This document shows, piece by piece, positions 26,387 through 41,161 of a stretch of 64,000 bases of DNA (position 1 is its first letter; the number at the start of each line of letters is the position of its first letter). This stretch comes from Actinomadura sp. J1-007. Its GTDB lineage: Bacteria; Actinomycetota; Actinomycetes; Streptosporangiales; Streptosporangiaceae. Position numbers and translations under genes: made by a program. The DNA lies in assembly GCF_009793335.1 (NCBI RefSeq), contig NZ_WING01000001.1, positions 3,286,001 through 3,350,000 on the forward strand, in the 5' to 3' direction. The notes beneath the pieces were generated by a model. The model saw only the letters and a program-made list of their open reading frames with translations, did no database searches and was not told the origin of the DNA.

Positions 26387-26890
26387 GATCGGCAACCCTA
26401 ACGCGGTACGTTCGATTCACCGCCTGTGGATAACCGGGCCCACAAGCGCAATGCCTTGGGGCGCGCCGTTCGAGCGCCGGAATCCCCAGCCCAATCCACA
26501 GATCCGCGCTCGCGCGCCCCCGCGGGAAGGCGCACTTCTCCCCACCGCACATCGACCACTTATCCACAACCTGTGGACAGTTATCGGCCCGATGCCCCCT
26601 GGCAGGTCCGCGCCCCCGCTGTCCGTACGAGATCACGTCCGGCCGCCGGAGCACCGCACGCCACACCGCACGTACGCGCCGTCCCAGAAAACGCTCCGCG
26701 ACCACACCAATCCAGGGCCTCAACGTCCCCTTCACCGCACCCGCGCATCCCGAACGGAACACGCTCCCGAACGGCCTTCCCGTTCGCTTCAACCACACAG
26801 CCTCGCGACCCGAACGCGCCCCGAACCCGGGATGAACAACGGGCTTCCAACGGGCCGCCCCGGGCGACCGGACGGGGCGCGAAACGTCGA
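26387..26890. other. intergenic region with DnaA boxes, no gene seen
   Basis: About 500 bases. The part nearest the oxidoreductase (26425-26580) carries DnaA-box-like sequences (listed separately). The rest (26590-26890) is proline/arginine-type shadow coding in every frame and shows no ribosome site or family. It ends at the hairpin terminator of tRNA-Ile. Confidence 0.5.
26425..26580. promoter_or_regulatory. DnaA-box-like cluster beside tRNA-Ile
   Basis: TGTGGATAA at 26425-26433 (perfect TTATCCACA on the minus strand), AATCCACAG near 26494, TTATCCACA at 26560-26568 facing TGTGGACAG at 26572-26580. The last two form an inverted pair with a 3-base gap. They lie about 11 kb from oriC, upstream of the Gfo/Idh/MocA gene. 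Confidence 0.55.
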
Positions 26891-26920
26891 AGGCCGGTCT
26901 CCCATAACGGGGACCGGCCT
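26891..26920. terminator. hairpin terminator of tRNA-Ile
   Basis: AGGCCGGTCTCCC (26891-26903) pairs with GGGGACCGGCCT (26909-26920), leaving a short loop. On the minus strand it follows the tRNA by 16 bases and is trailed by TCGACGTTT. Confidence 0.7.
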
Positions 26921-26935
26921 CGAAGCGATTCTTCG

Positions 26936-27012
26936 TGGTGGGCGTAGGAGGACTTGAACCTCCGGCCTCATCCTTATCAGGGATGCGCTCTAACCGACTG
27001 AGCTATACGCCC
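26936..27012 (-). tRNA. tRNA-Ile (GAT anticodon), CCA encoded
   Basis: Cloverleaf on the minus strand: acceptor GGGCGTA with TACGCCC, D-arm AGCTCAGTCGGTTAGAGC, anticodon loop CTGATAA, T-loop GGTTCAAGTCC, then A and an encoded CCA (26936-26938). Location after DUF3566 and gyrA is the standard actinobacterial one. Its usual neighbour tRNA-Ala(TGC) is not adjacent. Confidence 0.97.
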
Positions 27013-27104
27013 GCTGTGCCGCCGCCGCCCTAGCGGCGCAACGAGAGATTACCGCATCTGGAGGGGCAACCTGAAATCGTTTGCCGGGCGGCGGCGGGCT
27101 CAGG

Positions 27105-28202
27105 TCACTCGGCCTCCTTGAGGGTGACCTCGACACCGCCGACCAGGTCGGCGGCGAGGTTGTAGATGACCGAGCCGATGGTCGACAGGGCGGTGATGAG
27201 CAGCACGTTGAGCGCGCCCACGAGCACCGTGTAGCCGAACACGCGCACGAACGAGAACCAGCTCCCGGCGTCGACGCTGCCGGTCGTCTCGCCCTGCTGC
27301 TTGGTCAGGTCGTTGATCGTGCCGCTGATCGCGTCGAACACGCCGAGCCCGGACAGGATCACGTACAGCACGACGACCGCGACCAGCAGGACCACGAAGC
27401 AGACCAGCGACATCACGAAGCTGAACTTCATCACCGACCACGGTTCCAGCCGCGCGAGCTGGAGCTGGGCCTTGCGCGCCGACTTCGCGGCGGCGGGCTT
27501 GCCGCCCGGCGCCGACGAGTTGGCGGACGGGGCGGGACGGTCCTTCAGGACGGTGCCCGCGAAGCCCGACCCGGCCGCGCCCGAACCGCCCGTGCCGCTC
27601 GAACCGCCCGTTCCGGAGCCGGAGGCCGCCGACTCGCGGCGGCCGAACGGGTTGCCGATCTTGCTGCGGCCGCTGGAGACCGAGCCGCCCGGCTCGGCCG
27701 GCGTCGCCCAGTCGGTCTTGGTCTCGGCCGGCCTCGGGCCGTTCGAGGAGGCCGCGGCCGGGGCGGACGGCGGGGAGGCGGGCTTCGGCTTCGCCGCCGC
27801 GGGCTTCGGCGCCGGCTTCGGCGCGGAAGCGGACGGCGAGGCCGACGGCTTGGAAGCCGACGAGGCGGGCGAAGCGGACGGGGACGGCGAAGCGGAGGGC
27901 TTCGCCGAACCCGGCGCCGGCTTCGACGTGCTCGGCGACGGCTTGGACGTCCCGGACTTGGCCGCGTCCGTCACCGTCGGCTTGGCGGCCGGCTCGGAAC
28001 CCTCGTCCTTGAGGGGGGCGATCTCCGGCTCGTCGTCGGTCTCGACCTTGGCGAGGTCGGTCCGGGTCTCGTCGGCGGGGGTGATGTCGACCGTGGCCTC
28101 GTCGCGTCCTGGCTTGGCGGAGGCGGGCACCGCCTTCTTCTTCGGCGTGCCGCCTGAGCCCTTGCCGGTACGGCCCTTGTTCTTGCCGGGCTCGGTGCTC
28201 AC
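27105..28202 (-). CDS. DUF3566 domain membrane protein
   Basis: 365 residues, GTG start at 28202 with AGGAGG 8 bases upstream. The N-terminal ~245 residues are disordered and rich in Lys, Ala, Pro, Ser and Thr (PSPSASPASSASKPSASPS-like). The C-terminal ~115 residues are the DUF3566 domain with two membrane helices (SFVMSLVCFVVLLVAVVVLY and VLVGALNVLLITALSTIGSV) around a soluble loop. The family is conserved next to gyrA throughout actinomycetes. In mycobacteria the homologue (CwsA-like position) has been tied to polar growth, but that link is by location only. It probably follows gyrA in one transcript (30-base gap). Confidence 0.9.
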   Translation of the reverse strand: MSTEPGKNKGRTGKGSGGTPKKKAVPASAKPGRDEATVDITPADETRTDLAKVETDDEPEIAPLKDEGSEPAAKPTVTDAAKSGTSKPSPSTSKPAPGSAKPSASPSPSASPASSASKPSASPSASAPKPAPKPAAAKPKPASPPSAPAAASSNGPRPAETKTDWATPAEPGGSVSSGRSKIGNPFGRRESAASGSGTGGSSGTGGSGAAGSGFAGTVLKDRPAPSANSSAPGGKPAAAKSARKAQLQLARLEPWSVMKFSFVMSLVCFVVLLVAVVVLYVILSGLGVFDAISGTINDLTKQQGETTGSVDAGSWFSFVRVFGYTVLVGALNVLLITALSTIGSVIYNLAADLVGGVEVTLKEAE

Positions 28203-28232
28203 GTGTCCTCCTGGCCTAGCGGCGTGACGAGG

Positions 28233-30764
<2,532 letters not shown>

Positions 30765-30858
30765 CTGTAAGACCTCTTCTAACGTCGTGGAAGGAAGCTT
30801 CAGAGCCCGTCAGCCGCGGACCGCCCGTACGGGGCGGCGGCGGCGTTCCGCCGGAGCC

Positions 30859-33322
<2,464 letters not shown>

Positions 33323-34152
33323 TCAGCGGACGCGCCAGGCTCCCGCCCGCCGGGGGCCAGAGGAAGGACCGACCACCTTGACGCGCCGTACGGTCCCCTG
33401 CCCCAGTTCCTCGTTCAGCCGCCGGACGAGGTTGGACGACAGGAGGCGGAGCTGCGTGGCCCACGTCGTCGAATCGGCGACGACCGTCAACTCCCCCTCC
33501 TCGAAACGTTCGGGCTTGGTGTGCTCTGCCAGTTCGGGCCCCACGATGCCCTGCCAGTTGCCGAACACCCCGCCGACCGCCGCGCGCTGTTCCCAGCCCC
33601 GCGTCGCCATCAGCTCCCGGATCGCCGAACCGAACGCTTTCGGGTCGCCACCCCTGCCCGGCTCCCGCACGCGCGCGGGCGGGCGCCCTTGCGCTTGTTG
33701 CCCTGGCCGGGCATCGTCCCGCGCTTGAGCGCATCCGCCTTGGCCTGCGCCAACGCCTCGCGCGCAAGCTCGATCCCCGACTTCGCCGGAACGGCCTCCT
33801 CCGCACCGCCACCCACCGCACCGTCACCCATCGCGCCACCACTCGACGCGCTGCCACCCATCGCGCTGCCGCCCGACGCGTCGCCCGCGGCAGCGCCGGG
33901 CGCGCCACCCTCCGGGCCGCCGCTCGTCAGGCCACCACCCGTCGCGCCATCCGCCGGGCTGCCGCCCGTCGCGGCACTGCCCGTCGCGGCACCGCCGGGC
34001 GCGCCGCCCGCCGCCGTGCTGCCGGATGCGCTGCCCATCGCGCCCCCGGCACCGGGGGAGTCGGCCGCGCTGGCGGAATCGGCCGCGCTTGGGCCCTTTT
34101 CTCGCGGTGCAGAACGCGGGGAGTTATGCACATCCTGTGGATCGTCGTTCAC
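33323..34152 (-). pseudogene. dciA: DciA (DUF721) helicase-loader homologue, frameshifted
   Basis: Two frames combine into one protein. Frame A (GTG 34152) has ~120 residues rich in Gly, Ala, Ser and Thr, then the conserved SGIELAREALAQAKADALKRG. Frame B carries the DciA domain proper: FGSAIRELMATRGWEQRAAV, the core FGNWQGIVGPELAEHTKPERF, TVVADSTTWATQLRLLSSNLV and VRRVKVVGP. The join lies in a run of CGCGCG near 33665-33690, where one base is missing. DciA loads the DnaB helicase and is essential in mycobacteria, so a real disruption is unlikely; a sequencing indel is the better explanation. The position between recF and gyrB is the standard one. Confidence 0.85.
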
Positions 34153-34181
34153 GCGCGTTCTCCCTCAGGGCGCCGAGGCGT

Positions 34182-35303
34182 TCATCCGCGGGTCACCGTG
34201 CCGTCGGCCACGGCGTAGGCGTTGCCGGTCAGTTCCTCAGGGACGTCGGCCGGAACGGCCGCCGTGATGAGCACCTGCTCGGCGGGCGCCACCATGCCGG
34301 CGAGGCGGCTGCGGCGGCCCGTGTCGAGTTCGGCGAAGACGTCGTCCAGGATCAGTACGGGGTCGTCCCCATCGGCGCGGAGCAGGTCGAACGCGGCGAG
34401 GCGGAGTCCGAGGGCGAACGACCACGACTCGCCGTGGCTGGCGTACCCCCGCGCGGGCAGGTCCCCGAGCCGGAGTACGAGATCGTCGCGATGGGGGCCG
34501 ATGAGGCTGACGCCGCGTTCGAGTTCCTGCTTGCGGGCGTCGGCGACGGCGGCCAGCATCTGCTCGGCGAGCTGTCCACGGTCTGTGGACAACTCCGCGC
34601 CCACCGAGCTCTTGTAGGCGAGGTCCGCGTCGCCGCCGCCAGGGGCGAGCGCCTCGTACGCCTGGGCGGCCAATGGACGCAGCGCCGTGACGAGGTCGAG
34701 CCGGGCGGCGAGGAGGTCCGCGCCGGTACGGGCCAGGTGCGAATCCCACACGTCGAGCGTCGCCAGGACCTCGGCACCAGGGGCCCGGCGGTGCGCCGCC
34801 GCAGACTTGAGCAACGCGTTCCGCTGCTTGAGGACGCGGTCGTAGTCAGAACGGACGCCAGCGAAGCGGGGTGCGCGGGCGGTGAGCAGTTCGTCCATAA
34901 AACGACGGCGCTCACCCGGGTCGCCCTTGACGAGGGAGAGGTCCTCCGGGGCGAACAGCACCGTACGCAGCATCCCCAGGATCTCGCGCGGCCTGGGGAC
35001 GGGGGAGCGGTTCAGGCGCGCTCGATTGGCCTTGCCGGGGTTGATTTCAAGCTCGATCAGGGCCTTTCGCTCGTCCTTCACCACGCCCGCCCGGACGATC
35101 GCGCGGGGCGCGCCCTGCCGGACGAGCGGCGCGTCGGTGGCGGCGCGGTGGCTGCCGTGGCTGGCCACGTAGCCGATGGCCTCGACCAGGTTGGTCTTGC
35201 CCTGGCCGTTCGGGCCCACGAACGCGGTGATCCCCGGCTCTAGCGCGACCTCTGCGGTGGCGTACGAGCGGAAATCCTGGAGCGACAGGTGGGCGACGTG
35301 CAC
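34182..35303 (-). CDS. recF: DNA replication and repair protein RecF
   Basis: 373 residues from the GTG at 35303 ([14 protein letters not shown]), the usual N-terminus; the open frame continues upstream but without family similarity. Walker A is [15 protein letters not shown], the signature motif [12 protein letters not shown] and [15 protein letters not shown], Walker [15 protein letters not shown]. RecF binds gapped DNA and helps load RecA. It lies between gnd and dciA on the same strand. A TTGTCCAC-like pair occurs inside the gene near 34575. Confidence 0.95.
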   Translation of the reverse strand: MHVAHLSLQDFRSYATAEVALEPGITAFVGPNGQGKTNLVEAIGYVASHGSHRAATDAPLVRQGAPRAIVRAGVVKDERKALIELEINPGKANRARLNRSPVPRPREILGMLRTVLFAPEDLSLVKGDPGERRRFMDELLTARAPRFAGVRSDYDRVLKQRNALLKSAAAHRRAPGAEVLATLDVWDSHLARTGADLLAARLDLVTALRPLAAQAYEALAPGGGDADLAYKSSVGAELSTDRGQLAEQMLAAVADARKQELERGVSLIGPHRDDLVLRLGDLPARGYASHGESWSFALGLRLAAFDLLRADGDDPVLILDDVFAELDTGRRSRLAGMVAPAEQVLITAAVPADVPEELTGNAYAVADGTVTRG

Positions 35304-35431
35304 GGGACACGAGGGTAGAGCCTTCCGCCCCCTCCGGCCGACCCGCGCCCCGGAGAATCCCCTCACAGCCCCCGCGCACGCCAACGGGAGCGGCACCCTC
35401 CCCGATCACCCCACGCGAGCCGTACGAACGT

Positions 35432-36528
35432 CTACGGGCACGCAGGGCCCCGTCCTACGCCGCCAGCCCCAAGCCCCGTACGCGCCCCGCGGCCGCCGAG
35501 GCCCGCCGTACGCGCGAGTCCTCGCGTGCACACGAGCCCTCGCGTGCGCGCGCGTCGGCGACCGCACAACCGCCCGCCGCCGAACGACGCCCGGCAGCCC
35601 CAGGAGAGCTCAGACCGGTGGGGGGTCACGTCGGCGCCGGGGGAGTCGGCGCCCTTCGCCGATTCCACGGCGTGGCCGCCGAACTGGTTGCGCAGCGCGG
35701 CCACGACCTTCATCGCGGGCGAGTCGTCCTGGCGGGAGGAGAAGCGGGCGAAGAGGGAGGCGGTGATCGCCGGCAGGGGGACGGCGTGGTCGACGGCGGC
35801 CTGGACGGTCCAGCGGCCCTCGCCGGAGTCGTTGGCGAACCCGCGCAGGTCGTCCAGCTCGGGGTCCTCGGTCAGGGCGCGGTTGAGCAGGTCCAGGAGC
35901 CACGACCGGATGACCGTGCCCTCCTGCCAGCTCCGGAACGTCTCGGGGACGTTGGTCACCACGTCGCTGGCCTCGATCAGCTCGTAGCCCTCGCCGAACG
36001 CCTGCATCATCGCGTACTCGATGCCGTTGTGGACCATCTTCACGAAGTGCCCGGCGCCGATCTTCCCGCTGTGGACGAAGCCGTACTCGCCCTCCGGCTT
36101 CAGCGTCTCGAAGATCGGCATCAGGCGCTTCACGTTGTCCTCGTCGCCGCCGACCATGAGCGCGTAGCCGTTCTGGAGGCCCCACACGCCGCCGCTGACT
36201 CCGCAGTCGACGAAGCCGACGCCCTTGGCCGCCAGCTCCTCGCCGTGCCGCTGGTCGTCCACATAGTGCGAGTTGCCGCCGTCGACGACGAGGTCGCCGG
36301 CCTGGAGCAGTTCCCCAGCCTGTGGACGGTCTCGTGGGTCGGGCCTCCCGCGGGCACCATCACCCACACCGCGCGCGGCGGCGACAGCCGTTCGACCAGC
36401 TCCTCGACCGTGGCGACGTCGCTGACGTCGGGATTGCGGTCGTACCCGACGACCGTGTGCCCGCCGCGGCGCAGACGTTCGGCCATGTTGCCGCCCATCT
36501 TGCCCAGGCCGATGATCCCCAGCTCCAT
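35432..36528 (-). pseudogene. gnd: 6-phosphogluconate dehydrogenase (NAD-type), frameshifted
   Basis: Two frames give one enzyme. Frame A (ATG 36528, GGGGAGC upstream) has the dinucleotide motif LGIIGLGKMGGNMAERL. Frame B continues after the CCCC run at 36313-36316 (one missing base; GGGG on the coding strand) with LVVDGGNSHYVDD, CGVSGGVWGLQNGYALMVGG and KMVHNGIEYAMMQAFGEG, holding the catalytic Lys and Asn. The family usually ends near AALRNQFGGHAV; here the frame runs on for ~85 mostly Arg/Gly-rich residues to 35432, so the normal stop also seems lost. The reaction is 6-phosphogluconate to ribulose 5-phosphate and CO2. The position between dnaN and recF is standard for actinomycetes. Confidence 0.85.
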
Positions 36529-36603
36529 GCTCAGCTCCCCTGTGCGCGTCGTTGACGGCGAGGCCGCTCCCCGCCTCCCTCTCTATTGCCCCAGGATCGT
36601 CCC

Positions 36604-37740
36604 TTACCCTGACAGGCGCACCGGCATGATCAGGTAGCGGTAGTTGGGGTTCTCGCCGTCCTGCGGCGGCTTGCCGGTCAGCACCGCGGGCTTGGTCGGC
36701 GTGGTGAACGACAGCCGCGCCGTGTCCGAGCCGATCGCCGACAGCCCGTCCAGCAGGAAGCCGGGGTTGAACGCGATGTCGATGTCGTCGCCCTCCAGCG
36801 TCGCCTCCAGCGCCTCGACGGCCTGGGCCTCGTCGCCGGTCCCGGCCTCCAGGACGACCTCTCCCTGGCGGAACGAGAGCCGTACGGGCGTGTTCCGCTC
36901 GGCCACCAGGGACACGCGCTTGACCGCCTCGATGAACGGCGAGGTCTGGATCTCGGCGAGGCCCGCGTACTCCGACGGCAGCAGCGACCGGTACTTGACG
37001 AAGTCGCCGTCCAGCAGCCGCGAGGTCGTCCGGCGTCCGCCGCCCTCGAAGCCGATCATGCCCTCGCCCGCGCCGCCGTCCGCGCCCGTGCCGGCGAGCG
37101 CGATCTGCACCTCGGCGCCCGCGGTCAGCGACTTGGCCGTGTCGGCGAGCGTCTTCGCCGGGACGAGCGCCACGGCGGAGAAGTCGGGACGCTCCGGCTT
37201 CCAGTGCAGCTCGCGGACGGCGAGGCGGTAGCGGTCGGTGGACGCGAGCGTGACGGTCTCGCCCTCGATCTCCACCCGCACGCCGGTGAGCATGGGGATG
37301 GTGTCGTCCTTGCCCGCGGCGATCGCGACCTGCGCGACGGCGGCGGCGAACTCGTCGCTGCCCACCGCGCCGGCGGCCGGGGGCATGTCCGGCAGGGTCG
37401 GGTAGTCCTCCACAGGCATGGTGAGGAGTGTGAACTTCGCGCTGCCGCAGCGGAGCATCACCTTCGCCCCGTCGGTCGTCACCTCCACAGGGTGGGGAGG
37501 AAGGCTGCGCGAGATCTCCGAGAGGAGGCGGCCGGAGACGAGGGCCGTCCCCGGCTCCTCCACGTCGATGTCCGTGGAGACCTGCGCGGAGACCTCGTAG
37601 TCGAACGCCGACAGCTTCAGCCGGTCGCTCGCCTCGATGTGCATCCCGGCGAGAACGGGCACCGGGGGCCGGACCGGGAGCGTGCGCGCGGTCCAGGCCA
37701 CGGCGTCAGCCAGGGCGTCTCTGTCGATGCGGAACTTCAA
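36604..37740 (-). CDS. dnaN: DNA polymerase III sliding clamp
   Basis: 378 residues, TTG start at 37740 with GGAGG upstream; begins MKFRIDRDALADAVAWTART. Three ATP-free clamp domains are present: AGMHIEASDRLKLSAFDYEV in domain 1, PMLTGVRVEIEGETVTLASTD in domain 2 (shortened as VTLASTDRYRLAVREL), and YRYLIMPVRLSG at the C-terminus. The homodimeric ring tethers polymerases to DNA. The promoter must lie inside oriC. Confidence 0.98.
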   Translation of the reverse strand: MKFRIDRDALADAVAWTARTLPVRPPVPVLAGMHIEASDRLKLSAFDYEVSAQVSTDIDVEEPGTALVSGRLLSEISRSLPPHPVEVTTDGAKVMLRCGSAKFTLLTMPVEDYPTLPDMPPAAGAVGSDEFAAAVAQVAIAAGKDDTIPMLTGVRVEIEGETVTLASTDRYRLAVRELHWKPERPDFSAVALVPAKTLADTAKSLTAGAEVQIALAGTGADGGAGEGMIGFEGGGRRTTSRLLDGDFVKYRSLLPSEYAGLAEIQTSPFIEAVKRVSLVAERNTPVRLSFRQGEVVLEAGTGDEAQAVEALEATLEGDDIDIAFNPGFLLDGLSAIGSDTARLSFTTPTKPAVLTGKPPQDGENPNYRYLIMPVRLSG

Positions 37741-38656
37741 GGGGACCCGCCTCCTGCAGGTGTCGGACGAACAGCGAGGTGTACGTGAACGATGAGTTGT
37801 ACGTGATGTACGAGCTTGCCGCGTTGGCGCTCTTTGGGGCTCGGCGGGGCGCTCGGAGCGCGTGATCCCCAGGCCCTAGTTTGAGTTGAGTTTTTTCTTG
37901 AGTAGAGAAGTAGAGCAGTACTCGTCATAGGGGCGGTGGACAGTGTGGACATCCCACGTTCCCGCAGGTCGTACCGCGTGGCGTCATCCACCGGCCCTGT
38001 GCATCGCCGGTGGACGGCGCGGCGCCGCCTGAGGACAGGGATTCCGTCCCCACAGTCCGTCCTCAAGTCATCCCCCGGTTGTCCACGAGTTCTCCGCAGG
38101 TTTTCCCAGCCGTCATGGGGACGCGGTGTCGCGGGCCGTCCGCCGGCGAGACCGTCCCCAGGCCGTCCCCAGGTGATCCCCAGGTCGTCCACGGACTCGT
38201 CCCCATGATGCCGGGTCCGCGCCCCCAGCCTGTCCCCAATCCATCCACCGGTCGTCCTCAGGTTGTCCGCAGGTTGTCCCCCGGCTATCCACGAGAATCC
38301 CCAGAGTTTTCCCCAGCCTGTGTGTGCGGAAGTGCTTCGACGCGCCGTCCGAACGACCCGGATCCGGCCTTTTCCCCGGAATCTGCGGTCGTTCCCTTGG
38401 GATTTTTCGGGTTCCGCCGGCTCCGGGCTCGGTCGGCGCGGTGCCCGCCTGGTTATCCCCAGCCTTCCTTGATCGGCTCCGGCCGCTGTCAACAGGGTCG
38501 CGAGGCGCTCGCGGGCCTGTGGGCGGCCTGGGGAAGGACGGTGGCGGACGGTTCGTACGCGCCGTTCACGCCGTGCGCGTCGTCCGTGTGCGGTGCGCGT
38601 GCGCTTCATGCGGCGGGCCGGTGCGTCAGGAGCCGCCCGGGTCCGCACGGCGGCGT
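37741..38656. other. oriC: chromosomal origin of replication (oriC)
   Basis: 916 bases between dnaN and dnaA, the conserved place for oriC in actinomycetes. DnaA-box-like sequences: TGTGGACAT 37944-37952, TCATCCACC 37984-37992, TTGTCCACG 38079-38087, TCGTCCACG 38185-38193, CCATCCACC 38241-38249, TTGTCCGCA 38263-38271, CTATCCACG 38285-38293, plus many TCCCCAGG words between. None is a perfect TTGTCCACA. The AT-rich stretch at 37877-37925 is the best unwinding candidate. The area 38330-38640 is box-poor and leads to the dnaA stop. Confidence 0.9.
37877..37925. other. candidate DNA-unwinding element of oriC
   Basis: The only AT-rich run in the origin (TAGTTTGAGTTGAG, a T6 run, then AGTAGAGAAGTAGAGCAG). 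Repeated TAG/GAG triplets beside DnaA boxes resemble the DnaA-trio that guides strand opening. It lies 137-185 bases from the dnaN start. Confidence 0.6.
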
Positions 38657-41161
38657 TCAGCGCTTGCGGGCCTGGTGTTTGATCCGGCCCGTCAGCTCGG
38701 TGACCTGGTTGTAGATCGCGCGGCGCTCGGCCATCAGCGATCGGATCTTGCGCTCGGCGTGCATCACGGTCGTGTGGTCGCGCCCGCCGAACTGCTGCCC
38801 GATCTTCGGCAGCGACAGGTCCGTCAGCTCCCGGCACAGGTACATCGCGATCTGCCGCGCGGTCACCAGCATCCGCGAACGCGACGGCCCGCACAGGTCC
38901 TCGATCGTCGTGCCGAAGTACTCCACCGTCTGCGCCATGATCATCGCTGCGGTGATCTCCGGCCCGGTGTCGTTCGGGATCAGGTCCTTCAGGACGATCT
39001 CGGCGAGCTTCATGTCGACCGACTGCCGGTTCAGGCTGGCGAACGCCGTCACCCGGATCAGCGCGCCCTCCAGCTCGCGGATGTTGGTCGCGATCTGCGA
39101 GGCGATGAACTCCAGCACGTCCGGCGGCGCCGCCAGGCCCTCCTGCCGCGCCTTCTTCTGGAGGATCGCGATCCGCGTCTCCAGCTCCGGCGGCTGGACG
39201 TCGGTGGTCAGTCCCCACTCGAACCGGTTGCGCAACCGATCCTCCAACGTCACCAGTTCTTTGGGCGGGCGATCGCTGCTGATCACGATCTGCTTGCTCG
39301 CGTTGTGCAGGGTGTTGAACGTGTGGAAGAACTCCTCCTGCGTCTGTTCCTTGCCTTCCAGGAACTGGATGTCGTCGACGAGGAGGATGTCCACATCACG
39401 GTAACGCCGCCGGAACCCGTCGGCCTTGCCGTCGCGGATCGAGTTGATGAAGTCGTTGGTGAACTCCTCGGAGCTCACGTACCGCACGCGCGCGCCGTTG
39501 AACAGGCTCTGGGCGTAATGGCCGATCGCGTGCAGAAGGTGCGTCTTCCCCAGACCTGAGTCGCCGTAGATGAACAGCGGGTTGTACGCCTTGGCGGGCT
39601 GCTCCGCCACGGCGACGGCCGCCGCGTGCGCGAACCGGTTGGACGACCCGATGACGAACGTCTCGAATGTGTACTTGGGGTTGAGCCGCGCGTGCTCGGC
39701 GCCCGCGCCTTGAGCGGCTCCCCCGCCGCCGGAACCGCCGCCGTGAGCACCGCCGTGCGCACCGCCGTGCGCACCGCTGTGCGCGCCGCCCGGGGCGGGC
39801 GCTCCGTTCGAGCCGTGCCCGCCGGGCCCCGGCGTGCCGCCGCGGCCCTCGTGGTCGCGAGGCTCCCTGCCGTCGCGCGCCCTGGACTCGCCGGGTCCGC
39901 GCGGGTCACGCGGGTCCCCCGGCCGACCCTCGCGGAGGTCGCCTGGTCGGCCGTCGCGCAGGTCGCCCGGTCCGCGCGGGTCGCGCAGATCGGTCGGCGC
40001 CGCCTGCCCGGCGGGCCCGCGCGACTCGCCCTGGTCGTCGTCGCGGAAGTCGTCGCGGAAGGCGCTCTCGCCCCGGTACGGCTCCGCGCCCTGATACTGA
40101 TCGACGCTCTGGTACGGCTCCGCGCCCTGGTACGGCTCGCCGTTCTGGTACGGGTCGTCGCCGTGCCCGAGGGGGCCTTCGCCCGTTCCGCCGCCGCCCG
40201 GCTGCTGCTCGCGGGCCTCGCGTCCGCCGCCCTGCTGCTCGGAACGCCCTCCGCCGGGACGCATCGCGCCGAGCGTGCGGTCGTTCAGATGGGACGGCGC
40301 GTGCGGGGGACGTCCGCCCGTCTCGCCGCCATAGCCCCCGGGCTCGCCGTACCCGTCGGACGGACCGGCGCCCGGCCGCCCCCGCCCTCCCGGGCCACCG
40401 AGCCCTGGGCCACCCGGTCCTGGGCCGCCGAAGCCTTGTCCGGGCGGCTGCCCGCGGCCGTCGTACGGCGCGCGCCCGCCGGGCCCCGCGCCGTACGCGG
40501 GCGGACGCGGCGCGGCCGGATACGCGCCGCTGTGCTCGCCGTCGCGCTGCGGCCAACCCCGATCGTCGTCGCCCGGCGGATATCCACCGGGCGCGCCGGG
40601 GCTGTGGGTAACTCCGCCCTGCGGCCGGTACGCGTTTTGGTCTCCGTAGGGATTCTGGTCGCCGTACCCCTGATCCGCGTAGTTCTGGTCGGCGTACCCC
40701 TGGTCCTTGTAGGGCTGCTCTGGATAGGGGCGGTCTCCGTACGACTGCTCGCCGTACTGCTTGTCGCCGTACGGCTGGCGGTCGTCAAAAGGCCGTTCGC
40801 CGCCGTACCCGCCCTCGCCCGCGTACGCGCCGGGCTCGTGCCCCTGCGCGGGAACCCCAGCGCCGCCGGAACCCGCGCCCGGCTGCTCGCCCGCCGGGGC
40901 CGGCGGCTCGGGCTGGACGGTCACCGCGACGCGGATCTCCCGTCCCAGCTCGTGCGACAGGGCCTGCGTGATCAGGTTGCGGAGCCGGGTCTCCAGGGCG
41001 TCCTTGGCGAACTCGTTGGGCGCGGCGAGCAGCGCGGTGCCCTCGACCAGCGCCAGCGGACGGACCATCGGCAGCCACGCTCGGTAGCTCGGGGCGAGAT
41101 CGCTCTCCGACAGCGCCGTGAGGGTCCGGGCCCAGACCGATCCGAGATCCTGACCGTCCAT
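38657..41161 (-). CDS. dnaA: chromosomal replication initiator DnaA with giant linker
   Basis: 834 residues from the ATG at 41161 (GGGGA 8 bases upstream; a TTG two codons earlier is possible). Domain I is ~1-85 ([19 protein letters not shown] onwards). Domain II is ~405 residues of Gly/Pro/Tyr/Asp/Gln-rich low complexity, with a Tyr-repeat section (GYADQ, YGDQN units, DNA 40625-40789) and [12 protein letters not shown] repeats. Domain III starts at [10 protein letters not shown] (~493): Walker [10 protein letters not shown], Walker B LLVDDIQF, sensor ISSDRPP. Domain IV ends in the DnaA box-reading [15 protein letters not shown]. Most DnaA proteins have 450-650 residues, so the linker is exceptional. 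Confidence 0.97.
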   Translation of the reverse strand: MDGQDLGSVWARTLTALSESDLAPSYRAWLPMVRPLALVEGTALLAAPNEFAKDALETRLRNLITQALSHELGREIRVAVTVQPEPPAPAGEQPGAGSGGAGVPAQGHEPGAYAGEGGYGGERPFDDRQPYGDKQYGEQSYGDRPYPEQPYKDQGYADQNYADQGYGDQNPYGDQNAYRPQGGVTHSPGAPGGYPPGDDDRGWPQRDGEHSGAYPAAPRPPAYGAGPGGRAPYDGRGQPPGQGFGGPGPGGPGLGGPGGRGRPGAGPSDGYGEPGGYGGETGGRPPHAPSHLNDRTLGAMRPGGGRSEQQGGGREAREQQPGGGGTGEGPLGHGDDPYQNGEPYQGAEPYQSVDQYQGAEPYRGESAFRDDFRDDDQGESRGPAGQAAPTDLRDPRGPGDLRDGRPGDLREGRPGDPRDPRGPGESRARDGREPRDHEGRGGTPGPGGHGSNGAPAPGGAHSGAHGGAHGGAHGGGSGGGGAAQGAGAEHARLNPKYTFETFVIGSSNRFAHAAAVAVAEQPAKAYNPLFIYGDSGLGKTHLLHAIGHYAQSLFNGARVRYVSSEEFTNDFINSIRDGKADGFRRRYRDVDILLVDDIQFLEGKEQTQEEFFHTFNTLHNASKQIVISSDRPPKELVTLEDRLRNRFEWGLTTDVQPPELETRIAILQKKARQEGLAAPPDVLEFIASQIATNIRELEGALIRVTAFASLNRQSVDMKLAEIVLKDLIPNDTGPEITAAMIMAQTVEYFGTTIEDLCGPSRSRMLVTARQIAMYLCRELTDLSLPKIGQQFGGRDHTTVMHAERKIRSLMAERRAIYNQVTELTGRIKHQARKR
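40625..40789. repeat. Tyr-rich repeat in the DnaA linker
   Basis: Codons for [40 protein letters not shown] and YGDQN recur as ~15-bp units on the coding strand. The spacing of Tyr every 4-5 residues with Gln, Asn, Gly and Asp is typical of prion-like, phase-separating segments. Confidence 0.7.
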
